Origin: Deltaproteobacteria bacterium
GTDB taxonomy: Bacteria > Desulfobacterota > Syntrophia > Syntrophales > UBA5619
Assembly (NCBI GenBank): GCA_021372695.1
Contig: JAJFTY010000167.1
Span: 1 to 18,441 of the forward strand
Length of the DNA stretch: 18,441 nucleotides
Direction: 5' to 3'
Below are positions 6,963 to 14,237 of this stretch, piece after piece. The notes under the pieces are model-generated. The model did no database searches. It worked only from the letters and a program-made list of their open reading frames with translations, and was not told where the DNA came from. Positions within the stretch are counted from its first letter, which is position 1. Each line of letters starts with the position of its first letter. The position numbers and the translations under genes are program-made.

Positions 6963-7835
6963 TTGAGCGGCCTCGCCCTGGCCATCGTCCTGGCCTCCGC
7001 CTTCCTGCATGCGGGCTGGAACTACCTCCTCAAGAAGAGCGACCGGAAGATCGTCTTCACCTGGTGGTTCGAACTGGTGGGCGCCGTCATCTTCCTTCCG
7101 ATGCTCGTCTACTTTCTCCCGGAGACGCCCATCCCGGCGAAAGGGTGGTTTTGCATCATTGCCAGCGCCGTCATCCACGCGGCCTATTTCACCTGCATGG
7201 GGTGCGCCTACCAGCGGGGCGACCTCTCGCTGGTCTATCCGCTGGCACGGGGATCGGGCCCCCTGTTCGTCCCGCTCCTGGCCGTGCTCCTCCTGGGGGA
7301 AGAGATCGCCCTGCTCGGCGGGATCGGGATATTCTTCATCGTCTGCGGCATCCACTGCATCCATCTGCGCTCTTTTTCGGGCGCCGCCTTTTGGGAACCT
7401 TTTGCCGCTCTGAGGGGCGGAGCTTCCCTGTGGGCTCTCTTCACGGGACTTGCCATCGCGTTCTACACGCTGGTGGACAAGGTCGGCGTGGGGCAGGTCT
7501 CACCGCCTGTCTACATCTACATCATGATGCTGATGACCTGGGTGCTCCTCACGCCGTGGGTGCTGATCCGCGAGAGGGATGGGCTGATGTCGGAATGGCG
7601 GCGCCACAAGGGCTCCATTATGGCCGTCGGGTTCCTGAGCGGATTCACCTATCTGATGATCCTCTTCGCCCTGACGATGAGCAAGGTCAGTTACGTAGCG
7701 GCGGTCCGGGAGGTGAGTATCGTCCTGTCGGCCTATTGCGGCGTTGCCTATCTCGGAGAAAAACACGGGCGGCAGAAACTGCTGGGCGCGGCGCTGATCT
7801 GCCTGGGGGTCGTCGCCATCGGCCTGAGCCGGTAG
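6963..7835 (+). CDS. EamA/DMT-family transporter
   Basis: This 290-residue, strongly hydrophobic protein has about ten membrane helices arranged as two EamA repeats (about 1-135 and 150-290), typical of 10-TMS drug/metabolite transporters. Each repeat ends with the usual pattern, LARGSGPLFVPLLAVLLLGE in the first and REVSIVLSAYCGVAYLGE in the second. The N-terminal AFLHAGWNYLLKK stretch is common in this family. The start is assigned to TTG at 6963, which has GGGGGG about 8 nt upstream, because no ATG or GTG fits the first helix better; a slightly different start is possible. Substrates of such proteins range from amino acids to nucleotides and cannot be predicted. The gene lies 88 nt behind the cysteine-rich protein and converges with the LysR gene. 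Confidence 0.85.
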   Translation: MSGLALAIVLASAFLHAGWNYLLKKSDRKIVFTWWFELVGAVIFLPMLVYFLPETPIPAKGWFCIIASAVIHAAYFTCMGCAYQRGDLSLVYPLARGSGPLFVPLLAVLLLGEEIALLGGIGIFFIVCGIHCIHLRSFSGAAFWEPFAALRGGASLWALFTGLAIAFYTLVDKVGVGQVSPPVYIYIMMLMTWVLLTPWVLIRERDGLMSEWRRHKGSIMAVGFLSGFTYLMILFALTMSKVSYVAAVREVSIVLSAYCGVAYLGEKHGRQKLLGAALICLGVVAIGLSR

Positions 7836-7894
7836 GGGCTTGATTTTGACCGGGAGTGCATCGGAAAGCCCTGCCTTGTCGGACGGGAGCTTCG

Positions 7895-8767
7895 CTATTT
7901 CGAAAGGGTCCGCTGGAGCCTCTTCAGCGTGGATGTGAACACCCGCACCATGTTGGAGCTTCGGCGGTCTCTCAAAAAGATCAGATCGTAATCCACGTAC
8001 AGCTCCTCCTCGATTTCGGCCATGTGATACAGCCCCTCCTGGACATCCCGCTGGATGGTGAACTGGTGAAAGAACGCCCCACCCATCCCCAGCTGCACCA
8101 TATGCTCGATCGCCGGCGGGTTTTCGCAGGTGATGCTGTTGGTGATGGTCAGATTCCGTGCGGCGAACTCGCGGATGAGGTAATCCCGCGTCGCCGATCC
8201 CTCCTCGGGCAGAATGATCGGGTAGTCCGCCAATTGGTGAAGGCTGACCCGCGGGCCCATGTCCTCTTTCGAAATGAAGCACAATTTCGACTTCAGGATG
8301 GGGATCGAGACGATATTGTCCGGGTAAGGCAATCTTCCGATCACGGCCAGGTGGTATTCGTAATCCACCACCTTGTTGAGGCCCTCCTGGGACAAACCGG
8401 TGTAGATCTGGACCCTCACGTCGCTGTGTTTCTCGCGCATGGCGAGCAGAACTTCCGGCAAAACGTGATTTGAGATGTACGGCGTTGAGCCGATGATCAT
8501 GTTGGAGGTTTCGAAATTCTCCAGCTCCTTTTTCAGCTCGTTGATGAGGGAGAAGATCTTTTCGGCATGGCCGAAAACGATGTTTCCCTCTTCGGTCAGC
8601 TCGAAGGCTTTCTTGTTCCGTTTGATGAGCGGAACGGCGAAGCGCTTCTCCAGGGATTTCACCTGCATGCTGAGGGTCGGCTGGGAGACGTTCAACTGCT
8701 TCGCGGCCTGGGTGAAACTTTTTGCCTTCGCAACCTCGTAAAACGCCCTCAGATGGTTCACGTTCAT
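7895..8767 (-). CDS. LysR-family transcriptional regulator
   Basis: This 290-residue protein has the standard LysR layout. Residues 1-60 form an N-terminal winged helix-turn-helix with the recognition segment SFTQAAKQLNVSQPTLSMQV (17-36). Residues 60-88 form a linker helix, and about 90-285 a two-lobe substrate-binding-like effector domain. The effector is unknown. The ATG at 8767 puts the MNVNHLRAFYEVAK start in register with the family, with GGGAG upstream; the 34 extra codons of the longer open frame are unlikely. It is on the same strand as, and downstream of, the alcohol dehydrogenase and TRAP genes but is separated from them by a terminator and has its own promoter. It is the obvious candidate to control the divergent catabolic genes, though the distance to the 13.5-14.2 kb control region makes that an inference. 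Confidence 0.92.
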   Translation of the reverse strand: MNVNHLRAFYEVAKAKSFTQAAKQLNVSQPTLSMQVKSLEKRFAVPLIKRNKKAFELTEEGNIVFGHAEKIFSLINELKKELENFETSNMIIGSTPYISNHVLPEVLLAMREKHSDVRVQIYTGLSQEGLNKVVDYEYHLAVIGRLPYPDNIVSIPILKSKLCFISKEDMGPRVSLHQLADYPIILPEEGSATRDYLIREFAARNLTITNSITCENPPAIEHMVQLGMGGAFFHQFTIQRDVQEGLYHMAEIEEELYVDYDLIFLRDRRSSNMVRVFTSTLKRLQRTLSK

Positions 8768-8913
8768 GCTTTTTCGCTCCCGTTGTGTCAACGAATGACG
8801 CTCCCTGAACTCGTCAGACCTTTTTGCTTCCCGGGGACATGAGATTGAGAAGAGGAAACTTCCGGGCAATCCCGACCAGTTGTCCAGGAGGCCTGTCCTG
8901 AAAAGCCACTCCT

Positions 8914-8942
8914 TTCATACTTGGATGGTTTGGGCTTGTCAA
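8914..8942 (-). promoter_or_regulatory. Sigma70-like promoter for the LysR gene
   Basis: On the minus strand, TTGACA (8942-8937), a 17-nt spacer and TATGAA (8919-8914). It lies directly after the terminator of the alcohol dehydrogenase gene and would give a leader of about 140 nt, so the regulator is probably an independent transcription unit. Confidence 0.6.
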
Positions 8943-8969
8943 TAAAATTTGGCGTGAAGCCCGGGAGGC

Positions 8970-9012
8970 AAAAAAAAAGCCTCTTCGCGGACACCAGCCG
9001 CTCCAGAGGCTT
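8970..9012 (-). terminator. Intrinsic terminator after the alcohol dehydrogenase gene
   Basis: On the minus strand, AAGCCTCT (9012-9005) pairs with AGAGGCTT (8984-8977), with an inner GCGG/CCGC stem. The run of T residues extends to 8970 (nine in a row). It is 24 nt past the dehydrogenase stop codon. Confidence 0.85.
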
Positions 9013-9036
9013 CCCAGGAATTCTGGGTTTTGGGGA

Positions 9037-10131
9037 TCAGGGCTTCACGGCCACGCGGATCGTCTTCCCCGATTCGGCGATCTTCAAGCCGGCGTTGATT
9101 TCGTCGAGGGAGACCCTTTCGCCCACGATCAGGCCGAAGGGGAAGCGGTTCCGGGTCATCCGAAGGAAATCGACCGCTTTCTGCAGATGGACCGTATCGT
9201 AGTTGTGGACGCCCCTGATCGTGAGGCATCTGAAGACGATATCCGAGGCATCGCAGTTGAAAACGGCGCCGGCGAAAGCATTACCGATTTCGACCAGGCG
9301 TCCGCCCGTGCGCAGGCATTTGAGGCCGAGCGGGAGCAGGGGGGGGAATCCCGCCAGCTCCATGACGGCATCGACGCCGAACCCGCCCGTGAGCTCCTTG
9401 ACCGTGTCGATCACTTCCTCGTCGGTGAGTTCCTTCGAATTGATCGTATCGGTGGCGCCGAATTTTTTCACGAAATCGAGCCTGTGCTCCATGACATCGG
9501 ACACGATGACCCGGCGGCATCCATAGTGGCTCGCCAGGGCAGCCGCGTAGACGCCCAGAGCCCCGGCCCCCTGGATGAGCACGTTTTCGAAAGGCCGGAC
9601 TGCGATGGCGTCCCAGCCGGCCACCACCGTCGCCAGCGCGCAGTTCGCCGGTGCGGCCTCCTCATCGGTCAGTTCGTCCGGAATCCGGATGACGCACGTG
9701 CCCGGGGTGATGTAGCAATATTCCGCGAACCCTCCCACGAAATGGGGCCAATCGGCGCAACTGTCGTGGCCGTATTTCTTCAGGTGGCTGCACTTCATCA
9801 TCAGTCCCTTTTCCCGGCAGTAGTAGCATTTCCCGCAGTTGTCCATGATGGTCCATGTGATGCGGTCACCCGCGCGCAGGGGGGTGTTGCCCGAATCCAT
9901 CGTCACGCCCGCACCGAGTTCGACGATTTTGCCCACGATCTCGTGGCCCAGAATGATCGGGAGCGGTGATTTTCTTCTCCCCGTCCAGGTATGCAGATCC
10001 GAGCCGCAGATGGTGCAGCAGGTGATCCTGACCAGCATGCATCCGGGACCCACTTCAGGCAAGGGATACTCCCGGATCTCCAACTCCTTCTTGGCCTCCG
10101 TCATGACGGCGGCCCTTCCCGTCTTGTTCAT
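9037..10131 (-). CDS. Zinc-dependent MDR alcohol dehydrogenase
   Basis: This 364-residue medium-chain NAD(P)-dependent dehydrogenase probably interconverts an alcohol and an aldehyde or ketone. Features include the catalytic-zinc region C42 in ICGSD, GHE at 62-64 and a later cysteine, C164 (APANCA). A structural-zinc cluster is formed by C99, C102, C105 and C114, and a Rossmann glycine pattern by QGAGALG (187-193). The stretch around KYGHD, GGFAEY and APANCALATVVAG resembles the MDR subgroup often annotated as phosphonate-utilisation-associated, but I see no phosphonate genes here. The start has GAGGT upstream. It lies 139 nt after dctM, behind two large hairpins, and ends at a good terminator. 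In context it may supply the aldehyde used by the acylating dehydrogenase encoded divergently. Confidence 0.88.
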   Translation of the reverse strand: MNKTGRAAVMTEAKKELEIREYPLPEVGPGCMLVRITCCTICGSDLHTWTGRRKSPLPIILGHEIVGKIVELGAGVTMDSGNTPLRAGDRITWTIMDNCGKCYYCREKGLMMKCSHLKKYGHDSCADWPHFVGGFAEYCYITPGTCVIRIPDELTDEEAAPANCALATVVAGWDAIAVRPFENVLIQGAGALGVYAAALASHYGCRRVIVSDVMEHRLDFVKKFGATDTINSKELTDEEVIDTVKELTGGFGVDAVMELAGFPPLLPLGLKCLRTGGRLVEIGNAFAGAVFNCDASDIVFRCLTIRGVHNYDTVHLQKAVDFLRMTRNRFPFGLIVGERVSLDEINAGLKIAESGKTIRVAVKP

Positions 10132-10153
10132 CCTGACACCTCAAATTGATGAA

Positions 10154-10194
10154 AAGAATATGGGTTGGCCGGACCTCGGCCAACCCATATTCTT
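10154..10194 (-). terminator. Perfect 18-bp hairpin between dctM and the alcohol dehydrogenase
   Basis: Bases 10154-10171 (AAGAATATGGGTTGGCCG) are perfectly complementary to 10177-10194, with a 5-nt loop. On the minus strand the stem ends in ATTCTTTTC, so it can act as an intrinsic terminator (the base of the stem is AT-rich in both directions). It lies only 22 nt ahead of the dehydrogenase start, so it probably limits read-through from the transporter genes. Confidence 0.6.
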
Positions 10195-10232
10195 GCGATT
10201 AACGTTTCCACCCGATCTACCTTGCCCCGCAT

Positions 10233-10260
10233 GGCGCGTTCCAACCAAAGGGAACGCGCC
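10233..10260 (-). other. Second intercistronic hairpin after dctM
   Basis: GGCGCGTTCC (10233-10242) and GGAACGCGCC (10251-10260) form a perfect 10-bp stem with an 8-nt loop, 10 nt after the dctM stop codon. No T-run follows on the minus strand, so it is more likely an mRNA 3'-end protecting element that works with the 18-bp hairpin next to it. Confidence 0.45.
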
Positions 10261-10270
10261 GATCGATTTT

Positions 10271-11587
10271 TCATCCGAACAGATATTGCGGCAGCCACAG
10301 GGCAATCTGCGGGAACATGTAGATAAGGGCCACGCCCAACCCCTGCAATCCCATGAACGGCATCATCCCCAGATAGATATCCTTCAGCTCCCACTCCGGC
10401 ATGATCGCCTTCAGGTAGTAGGCCGACAGGGCCACCGGAGGGGAGAGCCAGCAAGTCTGCAGCGTGACGGCCAGAACGATGGAGAACCAGATCATGTCGG
10501 TATGGAGACCCTGGAGAACGGGGAGGAAGATCGGGACGATGATGACCACGATCGGAATCCATTCCAGAGGCCACCCGAGGACGAAGCAGGCGACCAGGAT
10601 GCCGACGATGAAGATAAACGGCGGCAGGTTCCAGGACAGGAGCGCATCGGCGATGAACTTGGGTGTTCCCATGGAGGAAAAGACCGCCCCCATGAACGTG
10701 GACGCCGCCAGGAGGATCATCACCATGCTTGTCGTCTCGGCGGTCCGGAAAGCCGAATCCTTGAGGATTTTGAAGGTGAGGCGTTTGTTGCCCGCCGTCA
10801 CCGCCACCGCGCCCGCGCAGCCCAGGGCCGCCCCTTCCGTCGGCGTGGCCAGGCCGGAGAGGATGGAGCCCAGCGTGACGAGAATGAGAACGGCCGGCGG
10901 TACGAGACCGAAGAAAAACTCGCGCGCGATGTAGCCCCTGGAAACGTTGAGTTCCTCATCGGAGAGGGGGGGACCCAACTGGGGATTGATCATCGTCCGT
11001 ACCATCGTGTAGACAATGTAAAGGGTGGCGAGCATGATCCCGGGGATGATGGCGGCTGCGTAGAGCCGCGCAACGGAGACCTGGAACACCGGTCCCATGA
11101 CCACCAGCATGACGCTGGGGGGAATCAGAATGCCCAGAGTCCCGCCCGCGCAGATCGTTCCGGCGGACATCCCCGTATCGTAACCCGACTTTTTCATGAC
11201 CGGGGCGGACATCAGACCGATGATGGTGACCGATGCGCCGACGATGCCGGTGGCTGCGGCGAACAGCGTTGCCGTGAAGATGGTTCCCAGGTAGAGGGAG
11301 CCCCTGAGCCGACCGGAGAGGAGCTGCAACGCATGGAACAGACGTTCCATGAGTCCGGCACTTTCCAGGACGCAGCCCATGAAGGTAAAGAGGGCAACCG
11401 CCGCCAGGACGGTGTCCATCATCGTTCCCCAGAACGAAAAGGTCATCAAATGGAACACCTTGGGTCCCAACCCGATATAACCGAATATCGCGCCGAGGGT
11501 GATCAGCGTGAAGGATATGGGAAACCCGATGCATATAAAGACGAATAGGCCGCCCAAAAGGATCAGGCCGTACACTTCCAAGCTCAT
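10271..11587 (-). CDS. dctM: TRAP transporter large membrane subunit (DctM family)
   Basis: This 438-residue integral-membrane protein with about 12 hydrophobic helices forms the substrate-translocating subunit of a sodium-driven TRAP uptake system. Family signatures include the N-terminal LLGGLFVFICIGFPISFTL helix, GALFAAATGI-like FAAATGIVGAS (about 108-118), GGTLGILIPPSVMLV (about 147-161), TPTEGAALG (about 247-255) and the WLSPPVALS segment near residue 380. Length is as expected. The ATG at 11587 has GGAGGC 6-7 nt upstream. It follows dctQ by 82 nt, and dctP/dctQ/dctM are in the usual order. The substrate is decided by DctP and is not known. Confidence 0.93.
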   Translation of the reverse strand: MSLEVYGLILLGGLFVFICIGFPISFTLITLGAIFGYIGLGPKVFHLMTFSFWGTMMDTVLAAVALFTFMGCVLESAGLMERLFHALQLLSGRLRGSLYLGTIFTATLFAAATGIVGASVTIIGLMSAPVMKKSGYDTGMSAGTICAGGTLGILIPPSVMLVVMGPVFQVSVARLYAAAIIPGIMLATLYIVYTMVRTMINPQLGPPLSDEELNVSRGYIAREFFFGLVPPAVLILVTLGSILSGLATPTEGAALGCAGAVAVTAGNKRLTFKILKDSAFRTAETTSMVMILLAASTFMGAVFSSMGTPKFIADALLSWNLPPFIFIVGILVACFVLGWPLEWIPIVVIIVPIFLPVLQGLHTDMIWFSIVLAVTLQTCWLSPPVALSAYYLKAIMPEWELKDIYLGMMPFMGLQGLGVALIYMFPQIALWLPQYLFG

Positions 11588-11669
11588 TTACGCCTCCTGC
11601 ACAAAATAGTGCACTCTTTCTATAAAAATGCGACTCCAGAGGTCATGCCGCAGATCGGCAACATCCGGC

Positions 11670-12209
11670 TCAGGTCACTTCGCGGGCCGCCGACTTGTAG
11701 CGGTGATCCACGCCCGTCACCAATGTCTGGATGCATTTGATCAGTTCCGAGATTCCCTGGAGCACGATCAGGAAGCCGCTCACGGGAATGACCAATTTGT
11801 AGGGGTAAGCCGGGGGTCTCCAGGTCGTCATCAGTTCTTCCTTGAGCGCCCAGGATTCGGAGAAGAAGTCCCAGCTCAGCCAGATGAACAAAACCATGCC
11901 CGGGAGGAAGAGGAAGAGATAGCAGATTGCATCCACCCAGCACTGCGTCTTCGTGGACCAGTTTCCGTAGAAAAAGTCGGTCCGGATATGCTGTCCCAGA
12001 TAGAGGGTCATGGCACCGGCGATGAAAAAATGGGTGCCGTAAAAGATGGTGGACATATCCACTGCCCAGAGCGTGGGTTTGTAGACATAGCGGATGAGAA
12101 CCTCATAGACCAAGCATGCCGCCATCGGGATGATCAGCCAGGATATGGCTTTTCCCGACCAGAGGCTGATCTTGTCAATTGTTTTGGTTATCCGATCAAG
12201 ATGGTTCAT
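11670..12209 (-). CDS. dctQ: TRAP transporter small membrane subunit (DctQ family)
   Basis: This 179-residue protein has four predicted membrane helices (about 19-38, 53-73, 92-115 and 139-159). Typical DctQ features are VYEVLIRYVY (about 34-43) and W-x-x-D-x-S (about 48-53). It partners DctM in the membrane; its precise role is a scaffold needed for transport. The ATG at 12209 was chosen because GGAG lies about 9-10 nt upstream. The longer reading would start with TTG inside that ribosome site. It lies 211 nt after dctP, behind a very strong hairpin, and 82 nt before dctM. Confidence 0.9.
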   Translation of the reverse strand: MNHLDRITKTIDKISLWSGKAISWLIIPMAACLVYEVLIRYVYKPTLWAVDMSTIFYGTHFFIAGAMTLYLGQHIRTDFFYGNWSTKTQCWVDAICYLFLFLPGMVLFIWLSWDFFSESWALKEELMTTWRPPAYPYKLVIPVSGFLIVLQGISELIKCIQTLVTGVDHRYKSAAREVT

Positions 12210-12318
12210 ATCTAAATACTCCAAAAATATGGCAGCTTACAGGGAGCCGGCCATTTAGGGGTGATAAAATGACCGCTTGTCAAACGACCGGCGGGCATTG
12301 CCATCCAAAACGACTGCC

Positions 12319-12364
12319 CGGCCGGCCGATCCATTTCCTTGGTTCCGGAAGGATCGGCCGGCCG
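12319..12364 (-). other. Perfect 14-bp hairpin between dctP and dctQ
   Basis: CGGCCGGCCGATCC (12319-12332) is perfectly complementary to 12351-12364, and the 18-nt loop has an extra TTCC/GGAA pairing. It starts 57 nt after the dctP stop codon. There is no T-run on the minus strand. Such stems after binding-protein genes commonly stabilise the upstream message, so that the binding protein is made in excess over the membrane subunits. Confidence 0.5.
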
Positions 12365-12420
12365 AGGCAAGACTCTTGGCAACGGTCGGACCCGTCGGCA
12401 GACGCGCCCGTCCGTTGCGT

Positions 12421-13536
12421 TTACTTCACCTCCGCGGCCCCGGAGATCAGGTCCATCAGTTTGTTGGTCTCTCTGGTGTAGGGAACCACCAGATGAGCAT
12501 ATGCGCGCTGCGAATCGAGGACCTTCTTGAAGAAGGGATCTTTTGCCTCGAACTTGGCGAGCACCTTCTTGGACGATTTGATGAAGGCCTCCGAGTAACC
12601 CTTGGGGGCGTCGAACAGTTTGACACCCTTTTCCTTGGTCAGGATATTGAGGGCCTTGGCGTTTTCCTCCACGAAGAACATCATGCCCTCGAGAATCGAC
12701 TGGGTGCATGCGGTCTGGATAATCGCCTGGAGGTCAGGGGGGAGAGCGCGCCAGGCCTGGCCGTTGATCATGATATCCTGGATGCCGATGGCCTGGTGGA
12801 GCCCCTGGAGGGAGTAGTTTTTGGCAACGTCATAGAGACCGAGCTTCAGGTCGCTCGCCGTGTTGATCCACTCGCCGCCGTCGATGACCCCCCGCTCCAG
12901 GGAGGGAATGAGCTCCTGGCCGGCTACGTTCACCGGGATACCGCCCATGTCCTTCAGAACGTCGGACGAGAGGCCGGAGGACATACGGAACCGCATTTTC
13001 AGGTAATCATTGAGTGTCTTGGGCGCCTTCTTGGCCCAGCCGAAAGCCTCGGGGCCGTCCGGCGCGATCAGGAAGGGCATGACATCGGCCTTGAGGATCT
13101 TCGTGTAATATTCCACGTAGAGTTCCCGCCCTCCGCCGTTCATGTACCAGGAAAGGTGGTTCATCACGTCCAGACCGCTTCCGGCGCCGCCGAGCGGGGA
13201 GCTGAAGAGGCTGCCGCTGGGGTTTTTGCCCATGGAATAATGGGTCCACCACTGTCCGCATTCGATGATGCCCTTGTTGACGCCGTCGAGGATTTCAAAG
13301 GGGTTCACGATGGCGCCGCTGGCCAGAACTTCGATCTTCAGCCTTCCGCCCGACATCTTGTCGATGCTGGCGACCAATTTGTTCAACAGTTCAATCTGAG
13401 GGGCTCCTGCCGGATGCGCGCTCTGGAGTTTCCATTTGATCGGTCCTGAAGGTGCAAATGCTGCCTGCGACAGATCCGCCAGACCGAACACGCCAAAAAA
13501 TGCTGCGATCACTAAAAATCCAACCACTTTCTTCAT
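12421..13536 (-). CDS. dctP: TRAP transporter periplasmic substrate-binding protein (DctP family)
   Basis: This 371-residue exported solute receptor has a signal peptide at residues 1-25 (MKK, hydrophobic core VVGFLVIAAFFGVFG, likely cleavage at SQA). The mature part has the DctP-family order: the KWKLQSAHPAG start, MSGGRLKIEVLASGAI, and the carboxylate-binding region around KMRFRMSSG. Next come PVNVAGQELIPSLERGVIDGGEW and KLGLYDVAKNY. The last two segments resemble the 2-oxo-acid/mannitol-chloroaromatic (TakP-like) branch more than the C4-dicarboxylate branch. The substrate is probably an organic acid anion, but this is inference. The ATG at 13536 has a near-perfect GGAGGAG ribosome site. 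It is the first gene of the minus-strand arm of the divergent locus. Confidence 0.93.
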   Translation of the reverse strand: MKKVVGFLVIAAFFGVFGLADLSQAAFAPSGPIKWKLQSAHPAGAPQIELLNKLVASIDKMSGGRLKIEVLASGAIVNPFEILDGVNKGIIECGQWWTHYSMGKNPSGSLFSSPLGGAGSGLDVMNHLSWYMNGGGRELYVEYYTKILKADVMPFLIAPDGPEAFGWAKKAPKTLNDYLKMRFRMSSGLSSDVLKDMGGIPVNVAGQELIPSLERGVIDGGEWINTASDLKLGLYDVAKNYSLQGLHQAIGIQDIMINGQAWRALPPDLQAIIQTACTQSILEGMMFFVEENAKALNILTKEKGVKLFDAPKGYSEAFIKSSKKVLAKFEAKDPFFKKVLDSQRAYAHLVVPYTRETNKLMDLISGAAEVK

Positions 13537-13716
13537 AGATCTCCTCCTAAACTTTGGGCTAGGAAAATTCTCTCAACCGTGACCGGACCTGCTGTTTTCG
13601 CCTCACCGATTTCCGGGACGCATCGCCATCGCAGGTCCTGACCGCTGCCGTCAGCGGGTTTCAAAAACTACCTTCTGTGGAATATTGACCGGATCACCTC
13701 CTCTCGCCTGTGAGAG

Positions 13717-13753
13717 ATGCGAATGATAACGCATACTCATCCAATGGCCATTG
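13717..13753. promoter_or_regulatory. Pair of dyad symmetries on the dctP side
   Basis: ATGCG-N8-CGCAT spans 13717-13734, and the perfect 12-bp palindrome CAATGGCCATTG spans 13742-13753, about 20 bp apart centre to centre. They lie about 180-215 bp upstream of dctP. Size and spacing suit binding sites for a dimeric regulator. The protein is unknown; LysR boxes usually have a T-N11-A core, which neither shows clearly. Confidence 0.35.
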
Positions 13754-13811
13754 ATGGCGTGAGCATCGCCCTATCGGGGGAGTGAGTCAAGTAGAAAAAA
13801 TTGATACACCT

Positions 13812-13826
13812 ATCGTTTTAAACAAT
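13812..13826. promoter_or_regulatory. 15-bp near-perfect palindrome, possible operator
   Basis: ATCGTTTTAAACAAT is symmetric about its central T with one mismatched pair. It resembles operators of dimeric helix-turn-helix regulators. The function and the bound protein are not known. Confidence 0.3.
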
Positions 13827-13921
13827 GGTGTTTCGAAATCGGCGTCTTTTCCCCGCAAATCTGCGGCGGAGGAGGTGTCCAGGGTCCGGGGCGGCCGCGT
13901 CAACATAAGGATTTACTATGG

Positions 13922-13973
13922 AAGTATAATTATTATCAGTTTGACTTTCCACGGGAGCTCTTTCTATGATGCC
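13922..13973 (+). promoter_or_regulatory. Promoter module, copy 1
   Basis: An AT-rich UP-like stretch leads into TTGACT (13941-13946), an 18-nt spacer and TATGAT (13965-13970), a good sigma70 promoter toward the citrate synthase-like genes. Bases 13922-13947 match 14036-14061 at 22 of 26 positions, and similarity continues to the -10 region (CTCTTT, ATGCC), so this is one of two copies. The predicted start is near 13977, giving a leader of about 260 nt. Confidence 0.55.
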
Positions 13974-14022
13974 TTCAACGCGGTAACCTTGAATTTGTGT
14001 CGGCGCCGCCGAGAATGATAAC

Positions 14023-14068
14023 CACTTATAATCGAAAATATGATTATTATTATTTTGACTTATAAGTG
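14023..14068. promoter_or_regulatory. Spaced inverted repeat CACTTATAA / TTATAAGTG
   Basis: Perfect 9-bp arms lie at 14023-14031 and 14060-14068, separated by 28 nt. The right arm begins in the last base of the second TTGACT (-35) and runs downstream of it; the left arm lies just upstream of the AT-rich stretch. This looks like a two-site operator that could be bridged by a regulator dimer or tetramer, or a cruciform. It is AT-rich, unlike its surroundings. Confidence 0.45.
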
Positions 14069-14087
14069 ATCGCTCTTTTACCATGCC
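14036..14087 (+). promoter_or_regulatory. Promoter module, copy 2
   Basis: Equivalent to copy 1 with TTGACT (14055-14060), an 18-nt spacer and TACCAT (14078-14083). The -10 is weaker than in copy 1, and its -35 overlaps the inverted-repeat arm at 14060-14068, so this copy may need an activator. The predicted start is near 14090, about 150 nt before the first gene. Confidence 0.4.
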
Positions 14088-14237
14088 GCTCGAACAATCA
14101 AGGACGCAATTGGCTGCCGGCGGCGCGGTCCTGATGGGCGGGATGGCCGCCGATGGGATGGCGGAGCGCCTAGGGCAGGGAGAAGTTTAAAACTGGGATT
14201 GAAGGGACAGAACGAGGACTATTGGGAGGAGTTTAGA

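Larger units (their letters stand above)
13537..14237. other. 700-bp divergent control region between dctP and the citrate synthase-like genes
   Basis: No convincing gene lies here. The right half is distinctly AT-rich (about 13900-14070) compared with the surrounding GC-rich DNA. It contains two promoter-like modules directed to the + strand, a spaced inverted repeat, and several dyads on the dctP side, listed separately. I could not find a convincing minus-strand sigma70 promoter for dctP by eye. A 35-codon frame at 14083-14190 has no ribosome site. Confidence 0.6.

Noticed and set aside
7836..7871. Terminator between EamA and LysR genes (GGGCTT ... AAGCCC)
   Set aside because: The arms are only 6 bp with a 24-nt loop and no T-run, which is too weak to call.
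9037..10131. Phosphonate catabolism context suggested by the alcohol dehydrogenase subgroup
   Set aside because: No phosphonate transporter, C-P lyase, phosphonatase or aminotransferase is in the window. The HAD gene at 17691 lies behind a terminator and shows no specific phosphonatase signature that I can identify.
9839..11548. A 569-codon + strand open frame opposite the alcohol dehydrogenase and dctM
   Set aside because: The translation is dominated by R, H, D, E, Q and G, with no fold signature, and is antisense to clear MDR and DctM genes.
13782..14018. A 78-codon frame in the divergent control region
   Set aside because: GTG start without a ribosome site; it crosses a near-consensus promoter and AT-rich control DNA.
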